Positions 46,662 to 55,568 of a stretch of DNA of 64,000 bases are shown one piece after another. Positions within the stretch are counted from its first letter, which is position 1. Each line of letters opens with the position of its first letter. Made by a program: the position numbers and the translations under genes. Source of the stretch: Paraburkholderia franconis (lineage in GTDB: Bacteria; Pseudomonadota; Gammaproteobacteria; Burkholderiales; Burkholderiaceae); the NCBI RefSeq assembly GCF_009362735.1, contig NZ_WHNP01000013.1, positions 1 to 64,000 on the forward strand, read 5' to 3'. The notes beneath the pieces were generated by a model, which ran no database searches, was not told the origin of the DNA, and was given only the letters and a program-made list of their open reading frames with translations.

Positions 46662-47924
46662 ATGAACGCTATTCCGAGGCTTTTGCCGCTCGCTGTCAGC
46701 GCGGCGCTCGCGGTCCTGCCCGCTGCGCAGGCGGCTCAAGACAACGTCCAGGCGTTGTCGAACTTCAAGGCGACGGGCAATACCAAGCCGGCCGAAGTCG
46801 TGCCGCAGACAGGCTCGCGCGCCGAAGCGCTGCGCGAGAACCTGAAGGCGATCAAGCTGCCGCCCGGCTTCAAGATCGAGCTATATGCCGTCGTACCCGA
46901 GGCGCGCGCGATGGCGATCGAGCCGTCGACGGGCGTCGTCTTCGTCGGTACGTACAAGGATCATGTGTGGCAGGTGACTGACCGCACGAAGCGGCGCGTC
47001 GCCGACGATGTCGTGCAGTTCGCCAGTTCCGTGAACTTCAAGGTGCCCAACGGCGTGTGCTTCTCGGCAGACGGCGTGTTGTACATCGTCGAGCAGAACC
47101 GCGTGCTGGCGTTTCCCGCCGCGCAGTTCTTCGGCGAACGCGGGCCCGACGTCGCGGCCGCCGTCGTCGTGCCGCTAGGCAAGCTGATTCCGACGCAGTT
47201 CGAAAGCTTCAACCACGGCGCGCGCTACTGCCGCGTCGGGCCGGACAAGAAGCTGTATATCGCGCTGGGCCAGCCCTGGAACGTGCCGCCCAAGGACAAG
47301 CTCGCCGAACTCGACAGGAACGGTCTGGCAGGCATCATTCGCATGGACCAGAACGGCAAGAACCGCGAGGTCTATGCGCACGGCGTGCGCAATTCGGTGG
47401 GCCTGGATTTCAACCCTAAAGACAAGACGCTCTGGTTCACCGACAACCAGGTGGACGGCATGGGCGACGACATCCCGCCCGGCGAACTCAACCACGCGAC
47501 GAAGGCAGGCGAGAACTTCGGCTTTCCATGGTACGGCGGCGGCAAGGTGCGCACGGAAGAGTACAAGAAGGACACGCCGCCCGCAGGCGTCGTGTTCCCC
47601 GTCGTCGAATACGCGGCGCATGCGGCTGACCTCGGCATGACGTTCTATACGGGCAAGATGTTCCCGACGAAGTACCAGGGCGGCATTTTCGACGCCGAGC
47701 ACGGCTCATGGAATCGCACGAAACCGGTCGGCGCGCGCATCATGTTCACGCCTGTCAAGGATGACGGCAGCGTCGGCGAGACGGAGGTGTTTGCGCAAGG
47801 CTGGCTCACGCCGAACGGCGAGTACATGGGGCGTCCCGTCGACGTGCAGCAGTTGCCGGATGGTTCGCTGCTCGTATCTGACGACTACGCGGGCGCGATC
47901 TATCGGATTTCGTACGCGAAATGA
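46662..47924 (+). CDS. Secreted PQQ-type sugar (sorbosone) dehydrogenase
   Basis: This 420-residue protein belongs to the soluble glucose/sorbosone dehydrogenase beta-propeller family. A cleavable signal peptide is visible (RLLPLAVSAALAVLPAAQAAQ, cleavage after about residue 24). Propeller motifs include FASSVNFKVPNGVCFSADGVLYIVEQ, HGVRNSVGLDFNPKDKTLWFTDNQVDGMGDDIPPGELN and GIFDAEHGSWNRTKPVGARI. It should oxidise a sugar or alcohol in the periplasm, passing electrons to a cytochrome c. A cytochrome c remnant, not a complete gene, follows. Confidence 0.85.
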   Translation: MNAIPRLLPLAVSAALAVLPAAQAAQDNVQALSNFKATGNTKPAEVVPQTGSRAEALRENLKAIKLPPGFKIELYAVVPEARAMAIEPSTGVVFVGTYKDHVWQVTDRTKRRVADDVVQFASSVNFKVPNGVCFSADGVLYIVEQNRVLAFPAAQFFGERGPDVAAAVVVPLGKLIPTQFESFNHGARYCRVGPDKKLYIALGQPWNVPPKDKLAELDRNGLAGIIRMDQNGKNREVYAHGVRNSVGLDFNPKDKTLWFTDNQVDGMGDDIPPGELNHATKAGENFGFPWYGGGKVRTEEYKKDTPPAGVVFPVVEYAAHAADLGMTFYTGKMFPTKYQGGIFDAEHGSWNRTKPVGARIMFTPVKDDGSVGETEVFAQGWLTPNGEYMGRPVDVQQLPDGSLLVSDDYAGAIYRISYAK

Positions 47925-47925
47925 A

Positions 47926-48063
47926 GGCCTCGCCTGGCGGAACGACGGCTATCTGATCGCGGCGCTGCGGGATTTCAAAACGGGTGCGCGGCAGAACGAC
48001 AGAATGTCGACGGTCGCGAAGACTTTGTCCGATGCGCATATCGCGAAGCTGGCAGCGTTCTGA
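47926..48063 (+). pseudogene. Remnant of a cytochrome c gene
   Basis: Directly after the dehydrogenase stop, in a different frame, 45 codons and a stop encode GLAWRNDGYLIAALRDFKTG followed by ARQNDRMSTVAKTLSDAHIA and KLAAF. This matches the C-terminal third of class I cytochromes c of the c553/c4 type (Tyr-Leu-x3-Leu-x2-Phe-Lys-x-Gly-x-Arg, the Met ligand in RMSTVA, and the final helix). The haem motif CxxCH and any start are missing, so only the tail of a former partner cytochrome is left. Confidence 0.75.
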
Positions 48064-48368
48064 CACAGCATCAGCCATTGACCCGCATCTGGTGCGGCAG
48101 CCAATCCGACAACAACAACCGGCTCGATAACCGGCTCGACAATCCGACAGCAGGACACCCGACGATGACGTCTGACCGACCAAGGCTTCCCCGGCATCGC
48201 CGGGTGCCGCTGCGGACCCCACTTGCCGCCCTCAGCCCAGAGCGGCTTGATTTGCCCGATCCGATGCGTGCCGCGCGCCGGACCGGGCGCCCCACCAGTG
48301 CGCTGCCGTGAACATCGACACGGCAGCTTGCGTTGCCTGCTTCTACCCGGTAAAGGAGGCCCTGAAAC
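48064..48368. other. 305-bp gap between convergent genes
   Basis: No gene is supported. A short imperfect direct repeat (CCGGCTCGATAACCGGCTCGACAATCCGAC) lies near 48118-48150, and a perfect hairpin lies at its right end (separate entry). Confidence 0.5.
48302..48327 (-). terminator. Perfect 9-bp hairpin downstream of garR
   Basis: GCTGCCGTG (48302-48310) pairs with CACGGCAGC (48319-48327) around an eight-base loop, 42 bases after the garR stop in transcript order. No T-run follows on the minus strand, so termination may need Rho. Confidence 0.45.
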
Positions 48369-49277
48369 TCAGGCCGCTTTCTGATCGGCAGCGGGCGCCT
48401 GCGCGACTTCGAAGTTCGCCATGATTTCGAGTGCACGGACCATCGCCGAGTGATCCCATGCCTTGCCGCCGTTCGCCGCGCAGACGCTGAAGAGTTGCTG
48501 CGCGCTTGCCGTATGCGGCAACGCGATGCCCAGCTTGCGCGCGCCGTCGAGCGCGAGGTTCAGGTCCTTCTGATGCAACTCGATGCGGAAGCCCGGATTG
48601 AACGTGCGCTTCGTCATGCGCTCGCCGTGCACTTCGAGGATGCGCGACGACGCGAAGCCGCCCATCAGTGCCTTGCGCACGCGCTCCGGATCGGCGCCCG
48701 AACGCGCGGCAAACAGCAGCGCTTCCGCGACGGCTTCGATGTTCAGCGCGACGATGATCTGGTTCGCAACCTTGCAGGTCTGGCCCGCGCCGTTGTCGCC
48801 GATCAGCGAGACGTTCTTGCCCATCAGATCGAACAGCGGCTTGGCGAGATCGAAGGCCTTTTCCGGTCCGCCGACCATGATCGTCAGCGTCGCATCGCGC
48901 GCGCCGATTTCGCCACCGGATACGGGCGCATCCAGATAGTCGCAACCCAGTTCGTTGATCTTCTTCGCGAATGCCTGCGTGTCGAGCGGCGAGATCGAGC
49001 TCATGTCGATCACCAGCTTGCCCTTCGTCAGACCCTTCGCGACGCCGTCATCGGCGAACAGCACGTTCGCGACGTCGGGCGTGTCGGGCACCATGACCAC
49101 GACGATGTCGGCAGCCTGCGCGACAGCCGTCGAATCGGCGACGACCGTGGTCGTTTTGGCGAGATCTTCCGGCACCGGGTACGCGCCGTTGACGAACAGC
49201 GAATGGCCGCCTTTGATGAGGTTGCGCGCCATGTGCGAGCCCATGATGCCGAGGCCGATGAATCCGATCTTTGCCAT
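48369..49277 (-). CDS. garR: 2-hydroxy-3-oxopropionate (tartronate semialdehyde) reductase
   Basis: This 302-residue enzyme reduces tartronate semialdehyde to D-glycerate. The Rossmann start GFIGLGIMGSHMARNLIKGGHSL, the substrate-binding DAPVSGGEIGARDATLTIMVGG, and the catalytic Lys in GAGQTCKVANQIIVALNIEAVAEAL identify the beta-hydroxyacid dehydrogenase family; GarR/GlxR is favoured by the gcl-hyi context. It is the last gene of the gcl-hyi-garR transcript. Confidence 0.93.
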   Translation of the reverse strand: MAKIGFIGLGIMGSHMARNLIKGGHSLFVNGAYPVPEDLAKTTTVVADSTAVAQAADIVVVMVPDTPDVANVLFADDGVAKGLTKGKLVIDMSSISPLDTQAFAKKINELGCDYLDAPVSGGEIGARDATLTIMVGGPEKAFDLAKPLFDLMGKNVSLIGDNGAGQTCKVANQIIVALNIEAVAEALLFAARSGADPERVRKALMGGFASSRILEVHGERMTKRTFNPGFRIELHQKDLNLALDGARKLGIALPHTASAQQLFSVCAANGGKAWDHSAMVRALEIMANFEVAQAPAADQKAA

Positions 49278-49343
49278 TGAATAAGTCTCCAGAAATGAGG
49301 TTCGAAAAATGTGCTCGTGTGCCGACGTGGTCAGGCCGCGATC

Positions 49344-50144
49344 TCAGGCAGACGCATGCGCGCGCTTCACGCCCGCGACGCTTTCCAGCCACCCGAGGCC
49401 TTCCGTGGTCGTCGTGCGCGGCTTGTACTCGCAGCCGATGTAGCCCTGATAGCCGAGCGAATCGAGCAGATCGAACAGGAACCGATAGTTGATTTCGCCC
49501 GTGCCCGGCTCGTTGCGGCCCGGGTTGTCGGCGAGCTGGATGTGCGCGATGCGCGCGAAGTGCTTCTTGATCGTCGCGGCGAGTTCGCCTTCCATCCGTT
49601 GCATGTGATAGATGTCGTATTGCAGGAACAGGTTGTCGGAGCCGACGGCGTCGATCACGTCGAGCGTTTGCGCGGAACGGTTCAGCGCGAAGCCCGGAAT
49701 GTCGTACGAGTTGCACGGCTCGACGAGCAGCCTGATGCCTTCCTTCTTGAGCTCGGCAGCTGCAAAGCGCAGGTTGTCGACGATCGTCGCGCGCGCCTTG
49801 TCGGCATCGATGCCCTTCGGAATGCCGACGAGGCAGTTCAGTTGCGGCACCTTCAGCGCTTTCGCGTATTCGATCGCGCGGCCCACGCCTTCCTGGAACT
49901 CGCCGACGCGGTCCGGCAGCGAAGCGATGCCACGCTCGCCCGCTTCCCAGTTGCCCGCGGGCAGGTTGTGCAGCACGAGCTTCAGCTTGTTCTGCTCGAG
50001 ACGCTCCGACAGTTCGTTGATCTGATAAGGGTAGGGGAACAGAAATTCGACAGCGTCGAAGCCCGCATCCGCAGCCGCGGCAAAGCGGTCGAGGAACGGC
50101 ACTTCGTTGAACAGCATCGTGAGATTGGCGGCAAAATTCGGCAT
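49344..50144 (-). CDS. hyi: Hydroxypyruvate isomerase
   Basis: Hyi interconverts hydroxypyruvate and tartronate semialdehyde. The 266-residue TIM-barrel protein begins MPNFAANLTMLFNEVPFLDRFAAAADAGFDAVEFLFPY, and the metal-binding carboxylates appear in LLVEPCNSYDIPGF, YDIYHMQRMEGEL and IGCEYKPRTTT. It lies between gcl and garR on the minus strand. Confidence 0.93.
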   Translation of the reverse strand: MPNFAANLTMLFNEVPFLDRFAAAADAGFDAVEFLFPYPYQINELSERLEQNKLKLVLHNLPAGNWEAGERGIASLPDRVGEFQEGVGRAIEYAKALKVPQLNCLVGIPKGIDADKARATIVDNLRFAAAELKKEGIRLLVEPCNSYDIPGFALNRSAQTLDVIDAVGSDNLFLQYDIYHMQRMEGELAATIKKHFARIAHIQLADNPGRNEPGTGEINYRFLFDLLDSLGYQGYIGCEYKPRTTTTEGLGWLESVAGVKRAHASA

Positions 50145-50240
50145 GTTGCTTTTCTCTCTGGTCGGTCAAATTGAACAACGTGGTGCGGACGGACGCGCTT
50201 CGTTCGAAGCGCATCCATCCAGGTGAAGCGGATACGGCGA

Positions 50241-52016
<1,776 letters not shown>

Positions 52017-52113
52017 GTGTGTCTCCTGAAGTCTGTCTTGCCGATGTGTCAAAGGGTGTTGGGAATACTTTAAGATTGCATCCAAGGTTTGATAAGATCA
52101 TTCACGGTCGCTT

Positions 52114-52137
52114 ATTCCAAAACAAAAAGTATGGAAT
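52114..52137. promoter_or_regulatory. Inverted repeat, probable LysR regulator site
   Basis: ATTCCA (52114-52119) and TGGAAT (52132-52137) form a dyad with a 12-base AT-rich spacer, 98 bases upstream of gcl, in the divergent region. LysR-type regulators bind such interrupted dyads; the adjacent regulator gene is the likely binder. Confidence 0.6.
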
Positions 52138-52223
52138 GTGGGCGGCGTGCCGGTTGGGTCGGGCGCCGGGAAATGGCCGTGGCATGGGCGTGCGGCCGTA
52201 TCGCATGGGAGAGCGCTGTATGG

Positions 52224-52307
52224 GACGGGAGTAAGCGCTGAAGCGCCAACTCCGGTCGACTCGCGTTGCGTGGGACCGGAGTAAGGCGCTGAAGCGCCAA
52301 CTCTGGC
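52224..52307 (+). repeat. Two tandem hairpin repeats in the leader of the LysR gene
   Basis: The unit CGGGAGTAAGCGCTGAAGCG (52225-) is repeated 50 bp later as CCGGAGTAAGGCGCTGAAGC (52276-). Each copy folds as a hairpin: GGAGT with ACTCC, then GGCGCT with AGCGCC around a GA loop. The second copy ends about 17 bases before the LysR ATG at 52325. Confidence 0.8.
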
Positions 52308-52324
52308 CGACAGGAGAGACGACG

Positions 52325-53233
52325 ATGGACCGCTTTAAACAGATCGAAACGTTCGTGCGCGTCGCGGACGCGGGCAGCCTCGCGTCGGCGGCGCTCGAAG
52401 AGGGCGTGTCGCCCGTGATTCTCGGGCGGCGCATCGACGCGCTCGAAAAGCGCTTGGGCGTGAAGCTGATGTACCGCTCGACGCGGCGGCTCGTCGTCAG
52501 CGAAGAAGGCGCAGCGTTTCTGGAGCGCTGCCGGGGACTGCTCAGCGAATGGAATCAGGCGGAAAACGAGCTGATGGCGGGGCGGCGCTCGGTGAACGGA
52601 CATCTGATCGTGTCGGCGCCCGCCGCGTTCGGACGCAAGCACGTCGCGCCGCTCGCGCCGGAATTCCTGAAGGACAAGCCGGAGCTGCAGGTTTCGTTCA
52701 ATCTCACCGACCGCGTCGTCGATCTGGTGCGCGAGGGCTATGACCTGTCGATCCGCATCGGCGGCGCCGTCGATCCGAACTTCGTCGCCGTGAAGCTCGC
52801 GACGAACCGGCGCGTGGTGTGCGGCACGCCCGAGTACTTCCGCAAGCACGGCAAGCCGAAGACGCTCGAAGACCTGCCGAAGCACAACTGTCTCGCGTTC
52901 AACCTGCAGGGCGGCCAGAACCGCGGCTGGTATTTCCGCCGCAACGGCAAGCTGACGACGGTGCGCGTCGGCGGCACGCTCGATTGCAACGACGGCGAGC
53001 TGCTGCACCGCTGGGTGTCGGAAGGGCTCGGGCTCGGCTGGCGCTCGACGTGGGAGATCGATCAGCAGCTCGCGCGCGGCGAGCTCGAAACGGTGCTCGA
53101 CGAATACGCGCTGCCCGATTACGACATCCTCGCCGTGTATCCGCAGCAGCGCTATGTGCCCGCGAAAGTGCGCTACTTCATCGACTATCTGAAAGAGGTG
53201 TACGCGCGGCCCGACTACTGGGCGAATGCGTAG
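52325..53233 (+). CDS. LysR-family transcriptional regulator
   Basis: This 302-residue protein has an N-terminal LysR HTH (DRFKQIETFVRVADAGSLASAALEEGVSPVILGRRIDALEKRLG, with an unusual PVILGRRI recognition helix) and a substrate-binding domain of the PBP2 CrgA-like type (FNLTDRVVDLVREGYDLSIRIG). It is divergent from gcl-hyi-garR and probably controls it, perhaps in response to glyoxylate or allantoin catabolites. The GGAGAG site precedes the ATG. Confidence 0.88.
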   Translation: MDRFKQIETFVRVADAGSLASAALEEGVSPVILGRRIDALEKRLGVKLMYRSTRRLVVSEEGAAFLERCRGLLSEWNQAENELMAGRRSVNGHLIVSAPAAFGRKHVAPLAPEFLKDKPELQVSFNLTDRVVDLVREGYDLSIRIGGAVDPNFVAVKLATNRRVVCGTPEYFRKHGKPKTLEDLPKHNCLAFNLQGGQNRGWYFRRNGKLTTVRVGGTLDCNDGELLHRWVSEGLGLGWRSTWEIDQQLARGELETVLDEYALPDYDILAVYPQQRYVPAKVRYFIDYLKEVYARPDYWANA

Positions 53234-53276
53234 GGCCCACGCGTAGCACCAACCCGTAAGGCAAACGCGTAGCGCG

Positions 53277-53654
53277 TTACCCCACGACGATCATCCCGTT
53301 CATCGTCTCGTGTCCCGATCCGCAGAAGATGTCGCACAGAAAATCGACGTTGCCCGCCGGCCCCGCCTGCGCCAGCACCCGCACGACGGCGCCAGGCGGC
53401 ACGTCGGCGCGCACGTTGTACTGCGGGATCGAGAAGCCCATCACCGTGTCCTGCGCCGTCAGCTCGAACACGACCTTCTCATTGGGTGCGAGCTTGATCT
53501 GATTGGGCGTGAAGACGAACCTGCGCGCGTGAATCCTGATCACGCGCGGCTCGGCGGCCTGGGCGTCGAAACGGCCCGAGACGGCGAGCACTACGCCCAT
53601 GCCGATCAGCGTGAAGAGTCGCCGTCGTTTTCCGTCGATGGCAAGCGATTGCAT
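53277..53654 (-). CDS. Periplasmic cupredoxin-like protein
   Basis: This 125-residue protein has a signal peptide (RRRLFTLIGMGVVLAVSGRFDAQAA) and a cupredoxin domain related to the CuA domain of cytochrome oxidase subunit II. The likely copper ligands are in LCDIFCGSGHETMNGM, which has the C-x3-C, His and Met spacing of CuA sites, although the first His ligand is less clear. It lies 13 bp after the metallophosphoesterase gene, same strand, so both are in one operon controlled by the ECF-type promoter at 54.6 kb. Confidence 0.85.
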   Translation of the reverse strand: MQSLAIDGKRRRLFTLIGMGVVLAVSGRFDAQAAEPRVIRIHARRFVFTPNQIKLAPNEKVVFELTAQDTVMGFSIPQYNVRADVPPGAVVRVLAQAGPAGNVDFLCDIFCGSGHETMNGMIVVG

Positions 53655-53667
53655 AGTGGTCTCCTCT

Positions 53668-54579
53668 TTATGTCGTCCTGATGGGCATCTCGTTGAGCGC
53701 GAGCGCGCCGGATTGCGGCGCGACTTCCACGCGCCGCCAGCCCAGCCCGCGATACGGCTCCGACGCGTCCCACGGCACGGGCAGCTTCTTCGCTTGCGAC
53801 ATCGCGGGCGGCAGCGGGAACATCAGCGAGCGCGCCGCGTGATGCGCGATGCCGCCCGTCATCATGTGATGCTCCTGATGGATGTGCCCGTAGAACACGG
53901 TCACGTACTTGCGCCGGCTCAGCACGTCGATCACCTGCGCGCCGTCGCGCGTCGCCCAGTCCCATTGCGGCGCGAGATCGAAGAGCGGCCGGTGCGTGAA
54001 GAGGACGATGCGCGCGTCCTGCGGCTGGCGGTCGATATCGGCGGCGAGCCACGCGATCTGCTCCGCGCCGACGCGGCCTGCCGGGTCCGACACGTTGTCG
54101 AGCGTGATGAAGTGCACGCCTCTGTGATCGAACGTGTAATGCGTCTGTCCGAAATGCTCCTTGTACGCGGCGCCCGCATCGAGGCTCGCGTCGTGTTCGC
54201 CCGGCATCAGATAGAGCGGCTTCACTTTCAGCTGCGCGACGATCTGCTGGAACTGGCGCATGCGCTCGTGGCGCACGGCGGTGTCGTCGGTGGTGTGCGT
54301 GAGGTCGCCTGTGAAGATCACGAAATCGGGCGGCGCCGGCAGTGCGTTCACGGCGGCGATCGCCTTGGGCAGCGTGCCCTTTGGATCGGGGTTGACGCCG
54401 GGGCCTTCGAAACCCCAGTGGGCGTCGGAAAGCTGGACAAAGTAGAAATCGTCGTCGCGTCCGTAGGTGAAGCCGGGCAGCGCCGATGCAAATGCCGCGC
54501 CGCCGACGGCCGAAAGCCGCAGGAAATCACGCCGGCTCAGGCCTTCCCGCCGGTTTGGGTCTTTCAGATCGTTTTGCAT
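53668..54579 (-). CDS. Exported metallophosphoesterase
   Basis: This 303-residue protein has a Tat signal (SRRDFLRLSAVGGAAFASALPG) and the calcineurin-like metal motifs: DAHWG, GDLTHT, GEHD (where the family usually has GNH[DE]), FTHRPLF and YGHIHQEH. It should act on phosphate esters in the periplasm after folding in the cytoplasm. The Asn-to-Glu change in the third motif is unusual. First gene of the operon with the cupredoxin; divergent from the ECF sigma gene. Confidence 0.87.
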   Translation of the reverse strand: MQNDLKDPNRREGLSRRDFLRLSAVGGAAFASALPGFTYGRDDDFYFVQLSDAHWGFEGPGVNPDPKGTLPKAIAAVNALPAPPDFVIFTGDLTHTTDDTAVRHERMRQFQQIVAQLKVKPLYLMPGEHDASLDAGAAYKEHFGQTHYTFDHRGVHFITLDNVSDPAGRVGAEQIAWLAADIDRQPQDARIVLFTHRPLFDLAPQWDWATRDGAQVIDVLSRRKYVTVFYGHIHQEHHMMTGGIAHHAARSLMFPLPPAMSQAKKLPVPWDASEPYRGLGWRRVEVAPQSGALALNEMPIRTT

Positions 54580-54609
54580 GGGGAACCTCGCGAGTTAGGG
54601 ACTCGTCTG

Positions 54610-54639
54610 CTGTACCGCGCTGCACCGCTTTCTATTCCC
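54610..54639 (-). promoter_or_regulatory. Candidate ECF promoter of the metallophosphoesterase operon
   Basis: On the minus strand GGGAATA (54639-54633), 17 bases, then GTACAG (54615-54610), preceded by AACC. The same bipartite arrangement occurs on the plus strand ahead of the ECF sigma gene, with identical -35 and spacer length. Confidence 0.7.
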
Positions 54640-54670
54640 GGTTTCATTTTTTTCGGCGCGTGCAAAAGCC

Positions 54671-54700
54671 GGGAATAAACTGGATTGGAGACCGGTATTG
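54671..54700 (+). promoter_or_regulatory. Candidate ECF promoter of the sigma/anti-sigma genes
   Basis: GGGAATA (54671-54677), 17 bases, then GTATTG (54695-54700), preceded by AGCC. It lies 34 bases upstream of the sigma factor GTG and matches the outward-facing copy on the other strand, which suggests autoregulation. Confidence 0.7.
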
Positions 54701-54734
54701 CAGCCGTGAGGTCTGGGCGAGCTGGAGGGGATCG

Positions 54735-55568
54735 GTGACTGAGACGGGAAAATCTGCTGCTGCGGGCGATGCCGGTGACGCGCGCGCCGAGGCGGCGCGC
54801 AGTCTGCGCTTTCAGCAGATGGCGCTGCCGCATCTCGATGCCGCGTACAACCTGGCGCGCTGGCTATGCGGCAACCCGAACGACGCCGATGACGTCGTCC
54901 AGGAAGCGTTCATGCGCGCGTTCCGCTTCTTCGACACGTTCCATGGCGAGACGGCTCGGCCGTGGCTGCTCGCGATCGTGCGGCGCACCTGGTACACGGA
55001 ATGGCGGCGGCGCTCGGGCGTGCACGCGACGGTCGAATTCGACGAGAACCTCGACGACGAGACGTTCGAAGGCTGGAGCGGAAGCTCGCCCGATCCGGAA
55101 ACGCTGATGGTCCGCGACGAGGACACGCGGCTCGTGCACGAAGCGCTCGAGCAGCTGCCCGTCGAATATCGCGAGGTGCTGATCTTGCGCGAACTGGAGG
55201 AGTTGAGTTACCGCGAGATCGCGACGATCGCGGACTTGCCCGTGGGCACCGTGATGTCGCGGCTCGCGCGAGGGCGGCGGAAGCTCGCGACGGCGTTGAC
55301 CTCGTTGCTGGCGCAGGGGAGCGCGCGGACGGCAAGCGGCGCGCGCGGGGGCGGCGGGCGGCGTGCGCCGGACGGGGCAGGCGATGTGCCGGGGGCGCGG
55401 CCCGCGGTGCGCGCGTCGGCTCAGCCGGCGGGTCCGGCGGGTCTGGCGCAAGGCAGCGCTTCTGGCGGTGTGCCCGACGGTCCGCGCAAAACCGAAAGCG
55501 GCTGGTTGCCGCACGCTCCCGGCGCGTTGCCGGGCGGAATCGCAAAGGAGGCGCCAGATGGACTGTAA
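54735..55568 (+). CDS. ECF-type RNA polymerase sigma factor
   Basis: This 277-residue sigma factor starts at GTG 54735 behind GGAGGGG. Sigma region 2 is DAAYNLARWLCGNPNDADDVVQEAFMRAFRFF and region 4 is LPVEYREVLILRELEELSYREIATIADLPVGTVMSRLARGRRKL. A long Gly/Ala/Pro-rich C-terminal tail of about 90 residues beyond region 4 is not part of the usual ECF fold. Its stop overlaps the anti-sigma gene. Its probable targets are itself and the divergent metallophosphoesterase/cupredoxin operon. Confidence 0.9.
   Translation: MTETGKSAAAGDAGDARAEAARSLRFQQMALPHLDAAYNLARWLCGNPNDADDVVQEAFMRAFRFFDTFHGETARPWLLAIVRRTWYTEWRRRSGVHATVEFDENLDDETFEGWSGSSPDPETLMVRDEDTRLVHEALEQLPVEYREVLILRELEELSYREIATIADLPVGTVMSRLARGRRKLATALTSLLAQGSARTASGARGGGGRRAPDGAGDVPGARPAVRASAQPAGPAGLAQGSASGGVPDGPRKTESGWLPHAPGALPGGIAKEAPDGL

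Larger units (their letters stand above)
52017..52324. other. 308-bp divergent region between gcl and its LysR regulator
   Basis: This region contains a dyad near the gcl side and two tandem hairpin repeats near the regulator side, both listed separately. No gene is supported. Confidence 0.5.
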
